NCBI GenBank assembly: GCA_023429825.1
Contig: JAEZDC010000114.1
Span: forward strand, 1-64,000
DNA: 64,000 nucleotides
DNA from: Bacteroidota bacterium
GTDB lineage: Bacteria; Bacteroidota; Bacteroidia; Chitinophagales; Chitinophagaceae
Reading direction: 5' to 3'
Part shown: positions 25,801 through 34,932 of the stretch, piece by piece
How positions within the stretch are numbered: position 1 is the first letter of the stretch
Layout of the letters: each line of letters starts with the position of its first letter
Notes under the pieces: model-generated
Seen by the model: only the letters and a program-made list of their open reading frames with translations
What the model was told of the DNA's origin: nothing
Database searches by the model: none
Program-made: the position numbers and the translations under genes

Positions 25801-27884
25801 AAGTAGTTGCAGTAACACAGGCAAGATTTGGTTCTACAAGGCTACCAGGTAAGGTGCTGAAGAAAATTGGTGATAAACCACTCTTAAGCATTCACCTGCA
25901 ACGAGCGCTGCTTGCAAGAAAGGTGGATAAACTGATAGTTGCTACAACCACCGAGCCTGAAGCTGAGGCAATAGTTGAACTGGCGACCGCAAACAATTGC
26001 CCATCATACAGAGGATCTTTAACTGACGTACTTGATCGATATTATCAGGCTGTTCAACCAGAGCATCCTGATTATGTAGTCAGGCTGACTTCAGACTGTC
26101 CACTGGTCGACCCAACAATCATAGATGCGGTAGTTGATAAATGCATCAGCGAAGGTTTGGACTACTGTTCAAACACAATGCATCCAAGTTTTCCTGATGG
26201 AATGGATGTAGAAGTGTTTCGCTTCTCTGCACTTGAAACAGCCTGGCAGAAGGCGTCTTTACAATCTGACCGTGAGCATGTCACTCCTTTCATCTGGAGG
26301 AATTCCACTGCATGTGGTGGTTACCTTTTTAAAAGTGATGATTATACATCGTCTGATAACTATTCAAAGTATCGTTTAACAGTTGATGACCCTGAAGATT
26401 TTACACTCATTTCCGAACTTGTTGATACACTATCAGATAATAAAGGCTGGAAAGAATATGTGCAGCACCTTGCAACAAATGAAGCACTTTCCAGTATTAA
26501 TAGTAATAAACAACGCAACCAAGGGCTTATGGAATCTTTACAAAACGACAGTATCGTGTTAAGAGAGATTACCTCGCTGACTAAGTCAGATGAGTATCGC
26601 AGGAAGATACATGATCTGATACCCGGTGGTGCTCACACTTATTCAAAGGGAGACGACCAGTTTCCTTCACTGGCGCCTGCTGCTATTTCATATGGTAAAG
26701 GTGCTCATGTTTGGGATGTAGATGGCAATAAGTTTCTTGATTGCTCAATGGGACTTACGTCAGTTGTCTTGGGGCATGCTTATGAGCCGGTTGTTAAAAG
26801 GGTTAAAGCAGAACTGGATAACGGCGTAAATTTTCAAAGACCGTCTTACCTGGAAATGGAGATGGCTGAACGTTTCCTTGGGCTGGTGCCTCAACACCAT
26901 ATGATCAAATTTGCAAAGAATGGATCGATCGTTACAACTGCAGCAGTAAAGCTGGCAAGAGCTTACACCGGTAGAAAGCTTGTTGCTTTTCCAGGAGATC
27001 ATCCTTTCTATTCTTATGACGATTGGTTCATTGGCAAAACACAATGCAGTGCCGGGGTACCAGATGAGATCGGTGCTCTTTCGGTAACTTATAAGGCAGA
27101 TGATCTGCAATCATTATCTGCACTGTTTGAAAAATATCCAAATCAAATTGCTTGTGTTATATCAGAACCTGAGAAGAATTGGGGAATTCCAGATAATTAT
27201 CTCGCCAATGCAATTGCACTGGCGCAAAAACATGGTGCAGTTTACATTGCTGATGAAATGATCACCGGTTTTAAAACTGATTTCCCGGGTTCGATCAAGA
27301 AATACAATGTATCACCTGATATGGCAACATGGGGTAAAGGAATTGCCAACGGATTTTCGTTCTGTGCTTTAACAGGAAAGAAAGAGATCATGGAACTGGG
27401 AGGCATAAGGAACAAAGGTGCCGAGAAAGTATTCCTGATATCAACTACTCACGGAGGGGAAACCCACTCTATCGCAGCAGCACTTGCAACAATAGATGAG
27501 TTTGAGAAGCATAACGTTATTGAGCACAACCACTCAATTGGGAAACTGCTAAATGATCTCTGTAATGAGGTGATCACCTCTGAAGATCTAAATGGGTATA
27601 TAGAACTTGCCCCATCCGACTGGATGCCTTTGTTTGTTTTTAAGAACAATGAAAAGCAAGTATCAGCAGAATTCAGAACACTAGCCATGCAGGAAATGAT
27701 CAGGAGAGGTGTGTTGTTTCAGGGAGCTTTTGTTCCAAGTTTTAGCCATACAAAAGAGGATATAGAATATTTTGCAGCAGCTTTCCGCGACACTGCAATA
27801 GTATATAAAAAGGCACTCGAAACGGGATTTGAGAATTTCCTTGTTGGAGAAGCCGCTAAGCCAGTATTCAGAAGATATTTATAA
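25797..27884 (+). CDS. Fused SpsF-like cytidylyltransferase and glutamate-1-semialdehyde-aminomutase-like PLP enzyme
   Basis: About 695 aa. ATG 25797 shares ATGA with the previous stop (an ATG at 25791 is in frame too). Residues ~1-240 are an SpsF-type nucleotidyltransferase (AVTQARFGSTRLPGKVL; RLTSDCPLVDPTIIDAVV), the expected CMP-sugar-forming step (PseF role). Residues ~265-695 are a class III aminotransferase like HemL (IPGGAHTYSKG, VWDVDGNKFLDCSMG, PLP Lys in TWGKGIANGFS). There is no stop between the halves. One protein thus joins an amino-group or isomerisation chemistry to CMP activation. Substrates are inferred from context. Confidence 0.85.
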   Translation: MKVVAVTQARFGSTRLPGKVLKKIGDKPLLSIHLQRALLARKVDKLIVATTTEPEAEAIVELATANNCPSYRGSLTDVLDRYYQAVQPEHPDYVVRLTSDCPLVDPTIIDAVVDKCISEGLDYCSNTMHPSFPDGMDVEVFRFSALETAWQKASLQSDREHVTPFIWRNSTACGGYLFKSDDYTSSDNYSKYRLTVDDPEDFTLISELVDTLSDNKGWKEYVQHLATNEALSSINSNKQRNQGLMESLQNDSIVLREITSLTKSDEYRRKIHDLIPGGAHTYSKGDDQFPSLAPAAISYGKGAHVWDVDGNKFLDCSMGLTSVVLGHAYEPVVKRVKAELDNGVNFQRPSYLEMEMAERFLGLVPQHHMIKFAKNGSIVTTAAVKLARAYTGRKLVAFPGDHPFYSYDDWFIGKTQCSAGVPDEIGALSVTYKADDLQSLSALFEKYPNQIACVISEPEKNWGIPDNYLANAIALAQKHGAVYIADEMITGFKTDFPGSIKKYNVSPDMATWGKGIANGFSFCALTGKKEIMELGGIRNKGAEKVFLISTTHGGETHSIAAALATIDEFEKHNVIEHNHSIGKLLNDLCNEVITSEDLNGYIELAPSDWMPLFVFKNNEKQVSAEFRTLAMQEMIRRGVLFQGAFVPSFSHTKEDIEYFAAAFRDTAIVYKKALETGFENFLVGEAAKPVFRRYL

Positions 27885-27893
27885 ATCAACATT

Positions 27894-29102
27894 ATGACAG
27901 AGCTAAGAAGGTGTACGAAATGTTTACTACCTGAGACTCACGAGAGCATCATTTTTGACGAAGAAGGGGTTTGTAATATTTGCAGACAGAACGAGTTCAA
28001 GAAAGGGAAAATAGACTGGACACAGAAGAAAAAAGAACTTGATGAATTAGTTGAACAATATCGTGGTAAAGGAGATTATGACTGTCTTATCCCGTATAGT
28101 GGAGGTAAAGACAGTACATGGACATTATATTACCTGATGAAAGAGTATGGATTGAAACCTTTAGTAGTTAGGTTTGATCATGGATTTTTACGTCCTAACC
28201 TTCACGATAATACGACTAAAGCCCTAAGAAAGCTTGGTGCGGATTTTCATACGTTCACTCCCAATTGGAAAGTGGTTCAAAAATTAATGTTACAGGCATT
28301 TCTTGAAAAAGGAGATTTCTGCTGGCATTGCCACACAGGTATATTCTCTTACCCGATGTGGGTTGCTATTCGTTATAATATTCCATTGATCTTCTGGGGT
28401 GAACCTTCTGCAGAATATACGGCGTATTATAGTTATGAACAAGCAGAAGAGGTTGATGAAAAACGCTTCAACCGTTATGTGAACCTTGGTATTACAGCAT
28501 TGGATATGGCTGTACGTTTGGGAGGTAAGATTGATGAGAGGGATCTGAAGCCTTATACTTATCCGCCATTAAAAGAACTAAGAAGAATCGGCTATCGCTC
28601 TGTATGTCTTGGTTCATACATTCCATGGGATGTGAAAAAGCAATCACAGATCATCAGTGACGAATTAGGGTGGCAAGGAGACTTGGTGGAGAACGTACCT
28701 CCGGGTTACAACTACGAGAAGATCGAATGTTATTTACAAGGCGTAAGAGATTACATCAAATACATTAAGAGAGGTTATACAAGACCTACGCACCTGGCAT
28801 CTATTGATATCCGTCACGAACGTCTTACCAGACCTGAAGGATTGACCATGATAGATAAATATGAAGGTAAAAAGCCAGCCAGCTTGGAAATCTTCCTTGA
28901 TATGGTAGGGCTTACTGAAGAAGAATTTTTTGAGATTGCAAAAAGCCATTCAGTATCTCCTTGGAAGCTCAATGTGTTTGAGCAAGAGCTTGGAGAAGCA
29001 CTGCCTGACTTTCACAAATGGTCAAGAGATGGAGAGATGAATCGTAAAGAAGCAGAAGAACAATTAGACCGCTGGAAACAATCGGTACAAACAGAAGCAT
29101 GA
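27894..29102 (+). CDS. N-acetyl sugar amidotransferase (PseA/WbpG/LegA family)
   Basis: 402 aa PP-loop ATPase: YSGGKDSTWTLYYL binds ATP, and two CxxC pairs near the N-terminus (CTKCLLP, CNICRQ) suggest a zinc site. The family converts an acetamido group to an acetamidino group on nonulosonates or uronamide-type sugars, using ammonia delivered by HisH/HisF-like partners, which follow immediately. The next start overlaps by 4 bases. Called a PseA-type step by context. Confidence 0.88.
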   Translation: MTELRRCTKCLLPETHESIIFDEEGVCNICRQNEFKKGKIDWTQKKKELDELVEQYRGKGDYDCLIPYSGGKDSTWTLYYLMKEYGLKPLVVRFDHGFLRPNLHDNTTKALRKLGADFHTFTPNWKVVQKLMLQAFLEKGDFCWHCHTGIFSYPMWVAIRYNIPLIFWGEPSAEYTAYYSYEQAEEVDEKRFNRYVNLGITALDMAVRLGGKIDERDLKPYTYPPLKELRRIGYRSVCLGSYIPWDVKKQSQIISDELGWQGDLVENVPPGYNYEKIECYLQGVRDYIKYIKRGYTRPTHLASIDIRHERLTRPEGLTMIDKYEGKKPASLEIFLDMVGLTEEEFFEIAKSHSVSPWKLNVFEQELGEALPDFHKWSRDGEMNRKEAEEQLDRWKQSVQTEA

Positions 29103-29716
29103 TAGGTATTGTTGATTATGGCATGGGTAATCTGCTAAGTGTTTACAGCGCTGTAGATTACTTGGGTGCTACCGTTAAGATTTGTACGCATCCTGAAGAG
29201 CTACGACAGGTGGATAAAATTATCATTCCGGGTGTGGGTGCATTTAAAGATTGCAGTCATAAAATAAAAGAAACGGGCTTCCAGGAAGTATTGAATGAGG
29301 TTGTTATACAAAAAGGGAAGCCTGCTCTTGGTATTTGCCTGGGCATGCAGATAATGGCAAAAAAAAGTTATGAAGACGGAGAATTTGAAGGGTTGGGATG
29401 GTTCGATGCAGAAGTTGTGAAATTAACTCCGGCTGAAGCAAATATGAGAGTTCCTAACATAGGGTGGAACGATGTGAACTATCGGAAAGGCATTCCTCTT
29501 TTCAAAAACCTGCCAGATAAACCTGACTTCTACCTAGTGCACTCTTACTTCATGAAAACAGTTAATGAAGCAGATGTTGTAGCCACTTATGATTATAGCC
29601 AACAAGTAACTGCAGCCGTTTTAAAGAACAATATTTTTGCTACTCAATTTCATCCTGAAAAAAGCCAGGATTACGGATTGAGAGTGCTTGAGAATTTTAT
29701 AGACTGGAACCCCTAA
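29099..29716 (+). CDS. hisH: HisH-like glutamine amidotransferase (ammonia supply)
   Basis: 205 aa class I glutaminase: nucleophile Cys80 in LGICLGMQ, His/Glu in FATQFHPEKSQ, and a normal start (IVDYGMGNLLSVYSA). It is not in a histidine operon: it sits between the sugar amidotransferase and a HisF-like gene. In WbpG-type systems such pairs provide ammonia. Overlaps both neighbours (ATGA, TAATG). Confidence 0.9.
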   Translation: MIGIVDYGMGNLLSVYSAVDYLGATVKICTHPEELRQVDKIIIPGVGAFKDCSHKIKETGFQEVLNEVVIQKGKPALGICLGMQIMAKKSYEDGEFEGLGWFDAEVVKLTPAEANMRVPNIGWNDVNYRKGIPLFKNLPDKPDFYLVHSYFMKTVNEADVVATYDYSQQVTAAVLKNNIFATQFHPEKSQDYGLRVLENFIDWNP

Positions 29717-30501
29717 TGTCGAAGCGAAGACTTATTCCCAAACTACAGTTAAGGTCAAGCAAGTTTAATCCTCAGAAAATGGTGTTGGTAATCACCCGTC
29801 AGTTCGGTCAGGTGATGGAGATAGGCGATGCTGTGTCTCAAGCCAAGATATACCAGGACCAGGCAGCTGATGAATTGATCTTCATTAATATAGACCGAGA
29901 GAAAAAAGATATTTATCAACTAAGTAAGATCATTCATAGAGTTTCTGAAGAAATATTCATGCCCATTACAGTAGGTGGTGGTGTCACAACAGAAGAGCAC
30001 TTCAGAACTTTATTAGCTAATGGTGCTGATAAGATATCCATCAACTCTGAGGCTGTTAGAAATCCTGAGTTCATAACGTTAACATCAAGAAAATACGGAG
30101 CACAGTGTGTAGTGGTGAGTGTTGACTTTAAAAAAAATGATGAAGGACAATACAAAGTATTCATCAATGGCGGCCAGGAGGAAACTGAGTTAGATCCTGT
30201 TGAATGGTGTAAAAAAGCGGAAGCTTTGGGAGCAGGAGAAATTTTGCTTTCGGGGATTGATCAAGATGGGTTCAGACAGGGACTAAATTTAGAGGTAACC
30301 CGAAGGGTTGCAGAAACTGTTAAGATACCTGTGATCACTTCAGGTGGGTGTGGCGTGGCAAAACACTTTATCGACGGGTTTTTAGAAGGTAAAGCTGATG
30401 CCGTAGCAGCGGGAAGCTTCTTCGCATTACAAGATCAGAATTTCATGCAGACACGGTCGCAGATCAAGAATGCGGGTGTTTTTATACGAGTGCATACATA
30501 A
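29716..30501 (+). CDS. hisF: HisF-like cyclase subunit paralogue
   Basis: 261 aa (beta/alpha)8 barrel. The N-terminus reads RRLIPKLQLRS, where true HisF has IPCLDV, so the catalytic Asp11 is Gln11 here. The second catalytic Asp (Asp137, VVVSVDFKKN) and the phosphate sites (TVGGGVTTEEHF, VITSGGCGVAKHF) remain. This fits a barrel that guides ammonia to the sugar amidotransferase and does not make histidine. Starts within the hisH stop (TAATG) and abuts pseG with no gap. Confidence 0.9.
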   Translation: MSKRRLIPKLQLRSSKFNPQKMVLVITRQFGQVMEIGDAVSQAKIYQDQAADELIFINIDREKKDIYQLSKIIHRVSEEIFMPITVGGGVTTEEHFRTLLANGADKISINSEAVRNPEFITLTSRKYGAQCVVVSVDFKKNDEGQYKVFINGGQEETELDPVEWCKKAEALGAGEILLSGIDQDGFRQGLNLEVTRRVAETVKIPVITSGGCGVAKHFIDGFLEGKADAVAAGSFFALQDQNFMQTRSQIKNAGVFIRVHT

Positions 30502-31467
30502 ATGAAAATCATTTTCAGAGCAGATGGAAGCTCTTCGACAGGGTTAGGCCATATAATGCGTTCGGCTGCTTTAATGCAGATGATCAGTAAAGATTTTACT
30601 TGTGAATTTTGGACACGCAATCCGGAGTTTTTCCCGTTGCAGGATTTTACCTCAGCTCCTTCTTTGCAAAGGTTGAATGATGAAATAAGTATTGAAGAAG
30701 AAGCAGAAGTTTTACAAAAAGATCTGAACAGTGATTATGTATTGGTAGTGGATGGATACCAATTTACAACCTCCTACCAAAAACACATCAAATCGTCAGG
30801 CGCAAGGCTTGCCTGCATTGACGATATCATGGCATATCATTTTGTTTCGGATGTTCTCATCAATCATGCAGGTGGCATTCAAATTTCCGACTATTCTGCA
30901 GAGCACTTCACTAAATTTTGTTTGGGACCGCAATATGCTTTGGTGAAACCTGTGTTCAATAAGCAATCAGGATTTGAAAGAGATTTTAGTAACAAAAATA
31001 TTCTTGTTGCCCTGGGCGGCGCCGATCCAAAGAATGATACCGCATTTGTTTTGCAACCGCTTACTAAGAAATCGTTCAACCGCATTAACGTGGTATTAGG
31101 TGCGGCAAACCTTTATTGGGATGATATTCAGGATAAATATTCTTCTGATTCCCGGATTGTTTTGCATAGAAATTTAACTGCGGAGCAGATGTGTGTATTA
31201 ATGTGTGACTGCCCTTACGCAGTTTTAAGCCCAAGCACTATTTGTTATGAATACATGACAGTTGGTGGTATGGTTTACCTTCATCAAATTGCCGATAACC
31301 AGGAAAAGATCAAGCAGTATTTTTTAAGGGAGCATTTGGCTTTTGCTTTTAGCAGTGATATTGATTTTTCAGTAGATGAAAAAATGCTGAGGAACCAGCA
31401 AGGAGTATTCGACGGTAAAAGTCCACAACGTTTTCTCCAACTGTTTAAAGAATTGACTTATTCATGA
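30502..31467 (+). CDS. pseG: UDP-sugar hydrolase PseG
   Basis: 321 aa. It removes UDP from the 2,4-diamido-altrose intermediate by C-O cleavage, inverting at C1. The catalytic His17 is in TGLGHIMRS; ALGGADPKNDT and the LSPSTICYEYM segment are as in the GT-B-fold PseG family. It starts immediately after the HisF stop and overlaps the formyltransferase by 4 bases. Confidence 0.92.
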   Translation: MKIIFRADGSSSTGLGHIMRSAALMQMISKDFTCEFWTRNPEFFPLQDFTSAPSLQRLNDEISIEEEAEVLQKDLNSDYVLVVDGYQFTTSYQKHIKSSGARLACIDDIMAYHFVSDVLINHAGGIQISDYSAEHFTKFCLGPQYALVKPVFNKQSGFERDFSNKNILVALGGADPKNDTAFVLQPLTKKSFNRINVVLGAANLYWDDIQDKYSSDSRIVLHRNLTAEQMCVLMCDCPYAVLSPSTICYEYMTVGGMVYLHQIADNQEKIKQYFLREHLAFAFSSDIDFSVDEKMLRNQQGVFDGKSPQRFLQLFKELTYS

Positions 31468-32336
31468 ATATTGCAGTTCTTGCCAGCGGCGGACTTGGTT
31501 TGAGTTGTTTGCAAAAATTGCCTCCGGATGTAAACGTTATTTGTGTTTTGACTGATTCAAAATCTCAAGGAATAATTGAGCATGCACAAAGGAATGACAT
31601 TCCACTTTTTAGAGGCAATCCAAGAACAGGAAAGGCAGTTGAGTTTTTAAAAGCTTTTGAAGTTGAGGTGATCTTATCTGTGAATTACCTTTTTGTTATT
31701 GGCAAGGAATTGATTGATTGCGCGGGTAAGTATGCGTTTAATATTCATGGCTCTTTATTACCAAAGTATCGTGGAAGAACACCGCATGTTTGGAGCATTA
31801 TCAACAATGAACCCAAAACCGGGTTAACCATTCACCTGATTGATGAAGGATGTGATACAGGTGATATTGTTCTTCAGAAAGCATTTGATATTACAAATGA
31901 TATGACAGGCGCAGATGTGCTGAAAAGGTTTGAAGAATTATACCCTTCAGCAATCAATGACGTGTTGGCCACTGCTGCTGCAGGAAAGATTCAGTCGCAA
32001 ACTCAGGACCCTGCTAAAGCTACTTATTTTGGCAAGCGAACACCTGAAGACGGATTGATCAACTGGCATTGGCAGAAAGAAAGAATCTATAATTGGGTCA
32101 GGGCACAAGCCAGGCCTTATCCCGGAGCCTTCAGTTTTTATAAAGCGAGTAAGATCATTATTCACAAGATTGAAATGAATGATTCTGGATTCCATTACGA
32201 AGAGGAAGACGGTAAGATCCTCGATCTGGTAGATGGGAAACCAGTAATAAAAACACCTAACGGCGCTATTAGCCTTGTTGACTTTGAGTTAAATTCACTG
32301 GAAGAATTTATTAAGGGAGAGATTTTACATGCATGA
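31464..32336 (+). CDS. Sugar N-formyltransferase (methionyl-tRNA formyltransferase fold)
   Basis: 290 aa. The catalytic Asn-His-Asp set is intact: AFNIHGSLLPKYRGRTP and IDEGCDTGDIVLQ. A C-terminal OB-like part begins around ILDLVDGKPVIKTPNG. Short for the tRNA enzyme (about 310-320 aa) and lodged between pseG and pseI, so an amino-sugar substrate (formyl-tetrahydrofolate donor) is likely, most simply the C4 amine made by PseC. Overlaps both neighbours. Confidence 0.85.
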   Translation: MNIAVLASGGLGLSCLQKLPPDVNVICVLTDSKSQGIIEHAQRNDIPLFRGNPRTGKAVEFLKAFEVEVILSVNYLFVIGKELIDCAGKYAFNIHGSLLPKYRGRTPHVWSIINNEPKTGLTIHLIDEGCDTGDIVLQKAFDITNDMTGADVLKRFEELYPSAINDVLATAAAGKIQSQTQDPAKATYFGKRTPEDGLINWHWQKERIYNWVRAQARPYPGAFSFYKASKIIIHKIEMNDSGFHYEEEDGKILDLVDGKPVIKTPNGAISLVDFELNSLEEFIKGEILHA

Positions 32337-33381
32337 TATCAAGATAGGAAAGTACACAATTGGTGATGCTCATAAGCCTTTCATCATTGCCGAAATGTCG
32401 GGCAATCATAATCAATCCATTGAAAGAGCAAAGGAGATTATTGATGCTGCCGCAGCCTGCGGTGCACATGCCATCAAGTTTCAAACCTATACACCCGATA
32501 CGCTAACCATCAATGTCAAGAAAGGATTGTTTTATATCAGTGATCCAAAATCACTCTGGTATGGACAAACCTTGTACGACTTATACAAAGTAGCCTATAC
32601 ACCGTGGGAATGGCATGCAGAATTGTTTGAGCATGCAAAATCAAAAGATATTATTCCATTCTCTTCTCCTTTTGATGAAACATCAGTTGATTTTTTGGAG
32701 AGCTTGAATGTGCCGGTGTATAAGATCGCTTCTTTTGAAAACAATCATCTACCTCTTTTAAGAAAAGTTGCCCAAACAGGTAAGCCCGTGATTGTATCAA
32801 CAGGTTTATCAACTGTCGCTGGTATTCATGAAGCGGTGACTACATTGAGAGACGCAGGCTGTAAAGATCTAATACTGCTTAAATGCACAAGCTCTTATCC
32901 GTCTACCCCTGAAAATACCAACCTCTTGACCATTCCTCATATGCGTCAGTTGTTCCATTGTACTGTAGGCCTTTCGGACCATACAATGGGAATTGGGGTG
33001 CCCCTCGCAGCGGTTGCTTTAGGTGCAAGAGTGATTGAAAAACATTTTACGTTGCGACGTGCCGATGGTGGTGTCGATTCAACGTTTTCATTGGAGCCTG
33101 AGGAACTAAAAGCCCTTGTCATTGAAAGTGAAAGAGGTTTCCAGGGAATGGGCAAAGTATCGTATGACATACTGCAAACAGAAAAGAACAGCCTTCGTTT
33201 CAAACGTTCTCTCTATATCGCAGAAGATGTGAAGAAGGGTGAAGTGTTTACAGAGAAAAATGTGCGGATCATTCGTCCTGGCGACGGATTGCATCCTCGG
33301 TATTTACCTGATATTTTGAATCGTTATGCTGCTTCTGATATCGAGAAGGGAACACCTGCAACCTGGGATCTAATCAATTAA
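32329..33381 (+). CDS. pseI: Pseudaminic acid synthase PseI (NeuB family)
   Basis: 350 aa. Condenses the 6-deoxy-diamido-altrose with phosphoenolpyruvate to form the nine-carbon acid. NeuB TIM barrel with FIIAEMSGNHNQSIERAKEI and HAIKFQTYTPDTLTI; VGLSDHTMGIGVPLAAVALG; C-terminal SAF (antifreeze-like) domain at about 295-345 (RSLYIAEDVKKGEVF). Overlaps the formyltransferase by 8 bases. PseI fits better than NeuB/LegI because of pseB, pseC and pseG. Confidence 0.93.
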   Translation: MHDIKIGKYTIGDAHKPFIIAEMSGNHNQSIERAKEIIDAAAACGAHAIKFQTYTPDTLTINVKKGLFYISDPKSLWYGQTLYDLYKVAYTPWEWHAELFEHAKSKDIIPFSSPFDETSVDFLESLNVPVYKIASFENNHLPLLRKVAQTGKPVIVSTGLSTVAGIHEAVTTLRDAGCKDLILLKCTSSYPSTPENTNLLTIPHMRQLFHCTVGLSDHTMGIGVPLAAVALGARVIEKHFTLRRADGGVDSTFSLEPEELKALVIESERGFQGMGKVSYDILQTEKNSLRFKRSLYIAEDVKKGEVFTEKNVRIIRPGDGLHPRYLPDILNRYAASDIEKGTPATWDLIN

Positions 33382-33384
33382 AAT

Positions 33385-33912
33385 ATGCTGCTTCAAACTG
33401 ACAGAATCTATCTTAAAATTCTTTCCGAAGAGAATGTATCTCCCGATTATCACCAATGGCTGAACGATTACGAGATCACCCGCTTTTTAGAAAGCCGCTG
33501 GAAATATCAAACGCGTGATTCTGTATTGGACTATATCCATTACATCAACAAAAGTGAGAACGATGTATTGTTCGGAATGTTTTTGCTGAATGAGAAAAAA
33601 CATATTGGTAATATCAAGATCGGGAGTATCAACTGGATGCACCGCAATGCTGATGTGGGTTTGTAGATCGGTGACCGGAGTGCATGGGGAAAGGGATATG
33701 GAACAGACGCCATTCGCCTAGCTACCAAATATGCTTTTGAAAGTTTAAATCTTCATAAACTCATTGCAGGCATTTATCGTGGTAATGAAGGTTCGTACAA
33801 AGCATTTATTAAAGCCGGATGGTCAGATATTGGAATTATGAAAGAGCATCGCTTTTTTGAAGGAAAATATATAGATGAATACCTGGTAGAAATAATCTCT
33901 TCTGCAAAATGA
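33385..33912 (+). pseudogene. pseH: GNAT acetyltransferase, PseH-like, interrupted by an in-frame amber stop
   Basis: The frame encodes 93 residues (MLLQTDRIYLKILSEENVSP...), hits TAG at 33664-33666 and continues without a shift for 81 more to TGA 33910. The halves join into one GNAT: IGSINWMHRNADVGL before the stop and IGDRSAWGKGYGTDAIRLAT (acetyl-CoA loop) directly after. The downstream gene's ATG overlaps the distal TGA by 4 bases, as for an intact gene. PseH normally N-acetylates the PseC product. One base change (for example TGG to TAG) explains it. A sequencing error or amber read-through are the alternatives. Confidence 0.88.
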
Positions 33913-34931
33913 AACTACAAAAGCCTGATAAAATTTTCTTTTTCACCGGTGCTTCTGCATGGATTCCGGATGCTATCCAATTTGCAAAATCAAATGGTAT
34001 CGAATGTCATGTGTTTGCGGTTTCAAGACATTTGGATGAACTATTCGGAGACACAGGAAAAACGTTTCGTGAGATTTTGACTGAAAGAAATATCTCCTGG
34101 TTTCATTGCGATGATATTAACAACAGCAAAGAGCTCAAGGAGTTGGCAACGAAAAACAGCATTGGTATCGGTTTAGGAGAAGCTTATACTTTCTCAACCG
34201 AAACACTTACTCTATTCGACCGCCACATTTTCGATTTCATGACCATCCGGATGCCTAAATACAGGGGTGGAGCTCACTATACCTGGCAAATACTTCAACA
34301 AAACCGCATCGGTGCCTGGTATATTCAAATCGTAAATGAAGAAATGATACCAGGAGGTTATGATACAGGTGAAATTGTAAGTACCCATGAATATATTATT
34401 CCATCCTGGGCAAGAATACCTGCTGATTATTTTAAGGTAGCTGATGTTGAAGGTTTGAATGCATTTAAAAAATTTATCGAGGAGATTCTAGCCGGCAACG
34501 ATTTTCCACTCAGTATACTACAAGAAAACTTTTCGCTTTACTTACCGCGTCTTTATACGTTAAAGCATGGTTATATAAACTGGTTCTGGAAAGGAGAGGA
34601 GATTGAACGTTTTATTTGTGCTTTTGATGAACCTTATGCAGGTGCTTCGACTTTTTGTAACGGTCAAAGAATCTTTCTTAAGTCGTGCCAATTGGAGAAA
34701 GGAGAAGGGAGTTTTCATCCTTTTATGAATGGTTTGGTTTACAGAATAAATAACAATAAGGTTTTCATTGCTGTGAATAATGGCACTATCATAGCCGAAA
34801 AACTGTTGAATGAACAAGGACAAAACAGCCTATCCTCTCTTAAGATTGGTTACAGGTTTTATACTCCATCTCATTTGCTAGAAGATGCCATGCTTTTTAA
34901 TGCTGAATACACTTCGCAAGGATTAAAATAA
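33909..34931 (+). CDS. Formyltransferase-like protein lacking catalytic Asn/His
   Basis: 340 aa. The fold of formyltransferases is visible (MPKYRGGAHYTWQILQ, then PGGYDTGEIVS), but where active enzymes have FNIHGS this one has FDFMTI, so the catalytic Asn and His are Asp and Met; the later Asp stays. The C-terminus is long. ATGA overlap with the broken pseH, and 1 base before the DUF4910 gene. It may be a binding partner, or catalyse something else. Not a tRNA formyltransferase. Confidence 0.75.
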   Translation: MKLQKPDKIFFFTGASAWIPDAIQFAKSNGIECHVFAVSRHLDELFGDTGKTFREILTERNISWFHCDDINNSKELKELATKNSIGIGLGEAYTFSTETLTLFDRHIFDFMTIRMPKYRGGAHYTWQILQQNRIGAWYIQIVNEEMIPGGYDTGEIVSTHEYIIPSWARIPADYFKVADVEGLNAFKKFIEEILAGNDFPLSILQENFSLYLPRLYTLKHGYINWFWKGEEIERFICAFDEPYAGASTFCNGQRIFLKSCQLEKGEGSFHPFMNGLVYRINNNKVFIAVNNGTIIAEKLLNEQGQNSLSSLKIGYRFYTPSHLLEDAMLFNAEYTSQGLK

Positions 34932-34932
34932 T

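Noticed and set aside
29099..30501. A histidine-biosynthesis operon
   Set aside because: Only HisH/HisF-like genes are present, within a sugar locus, and HisF lacks the first catalytic Asp.
30502..31467. PseG as a MurG-like glycosyltransferase
   Set aside because: His17 in GLGHIMRS and ALGGADPKNDT, plus its neighbours, point to the hydrolase.
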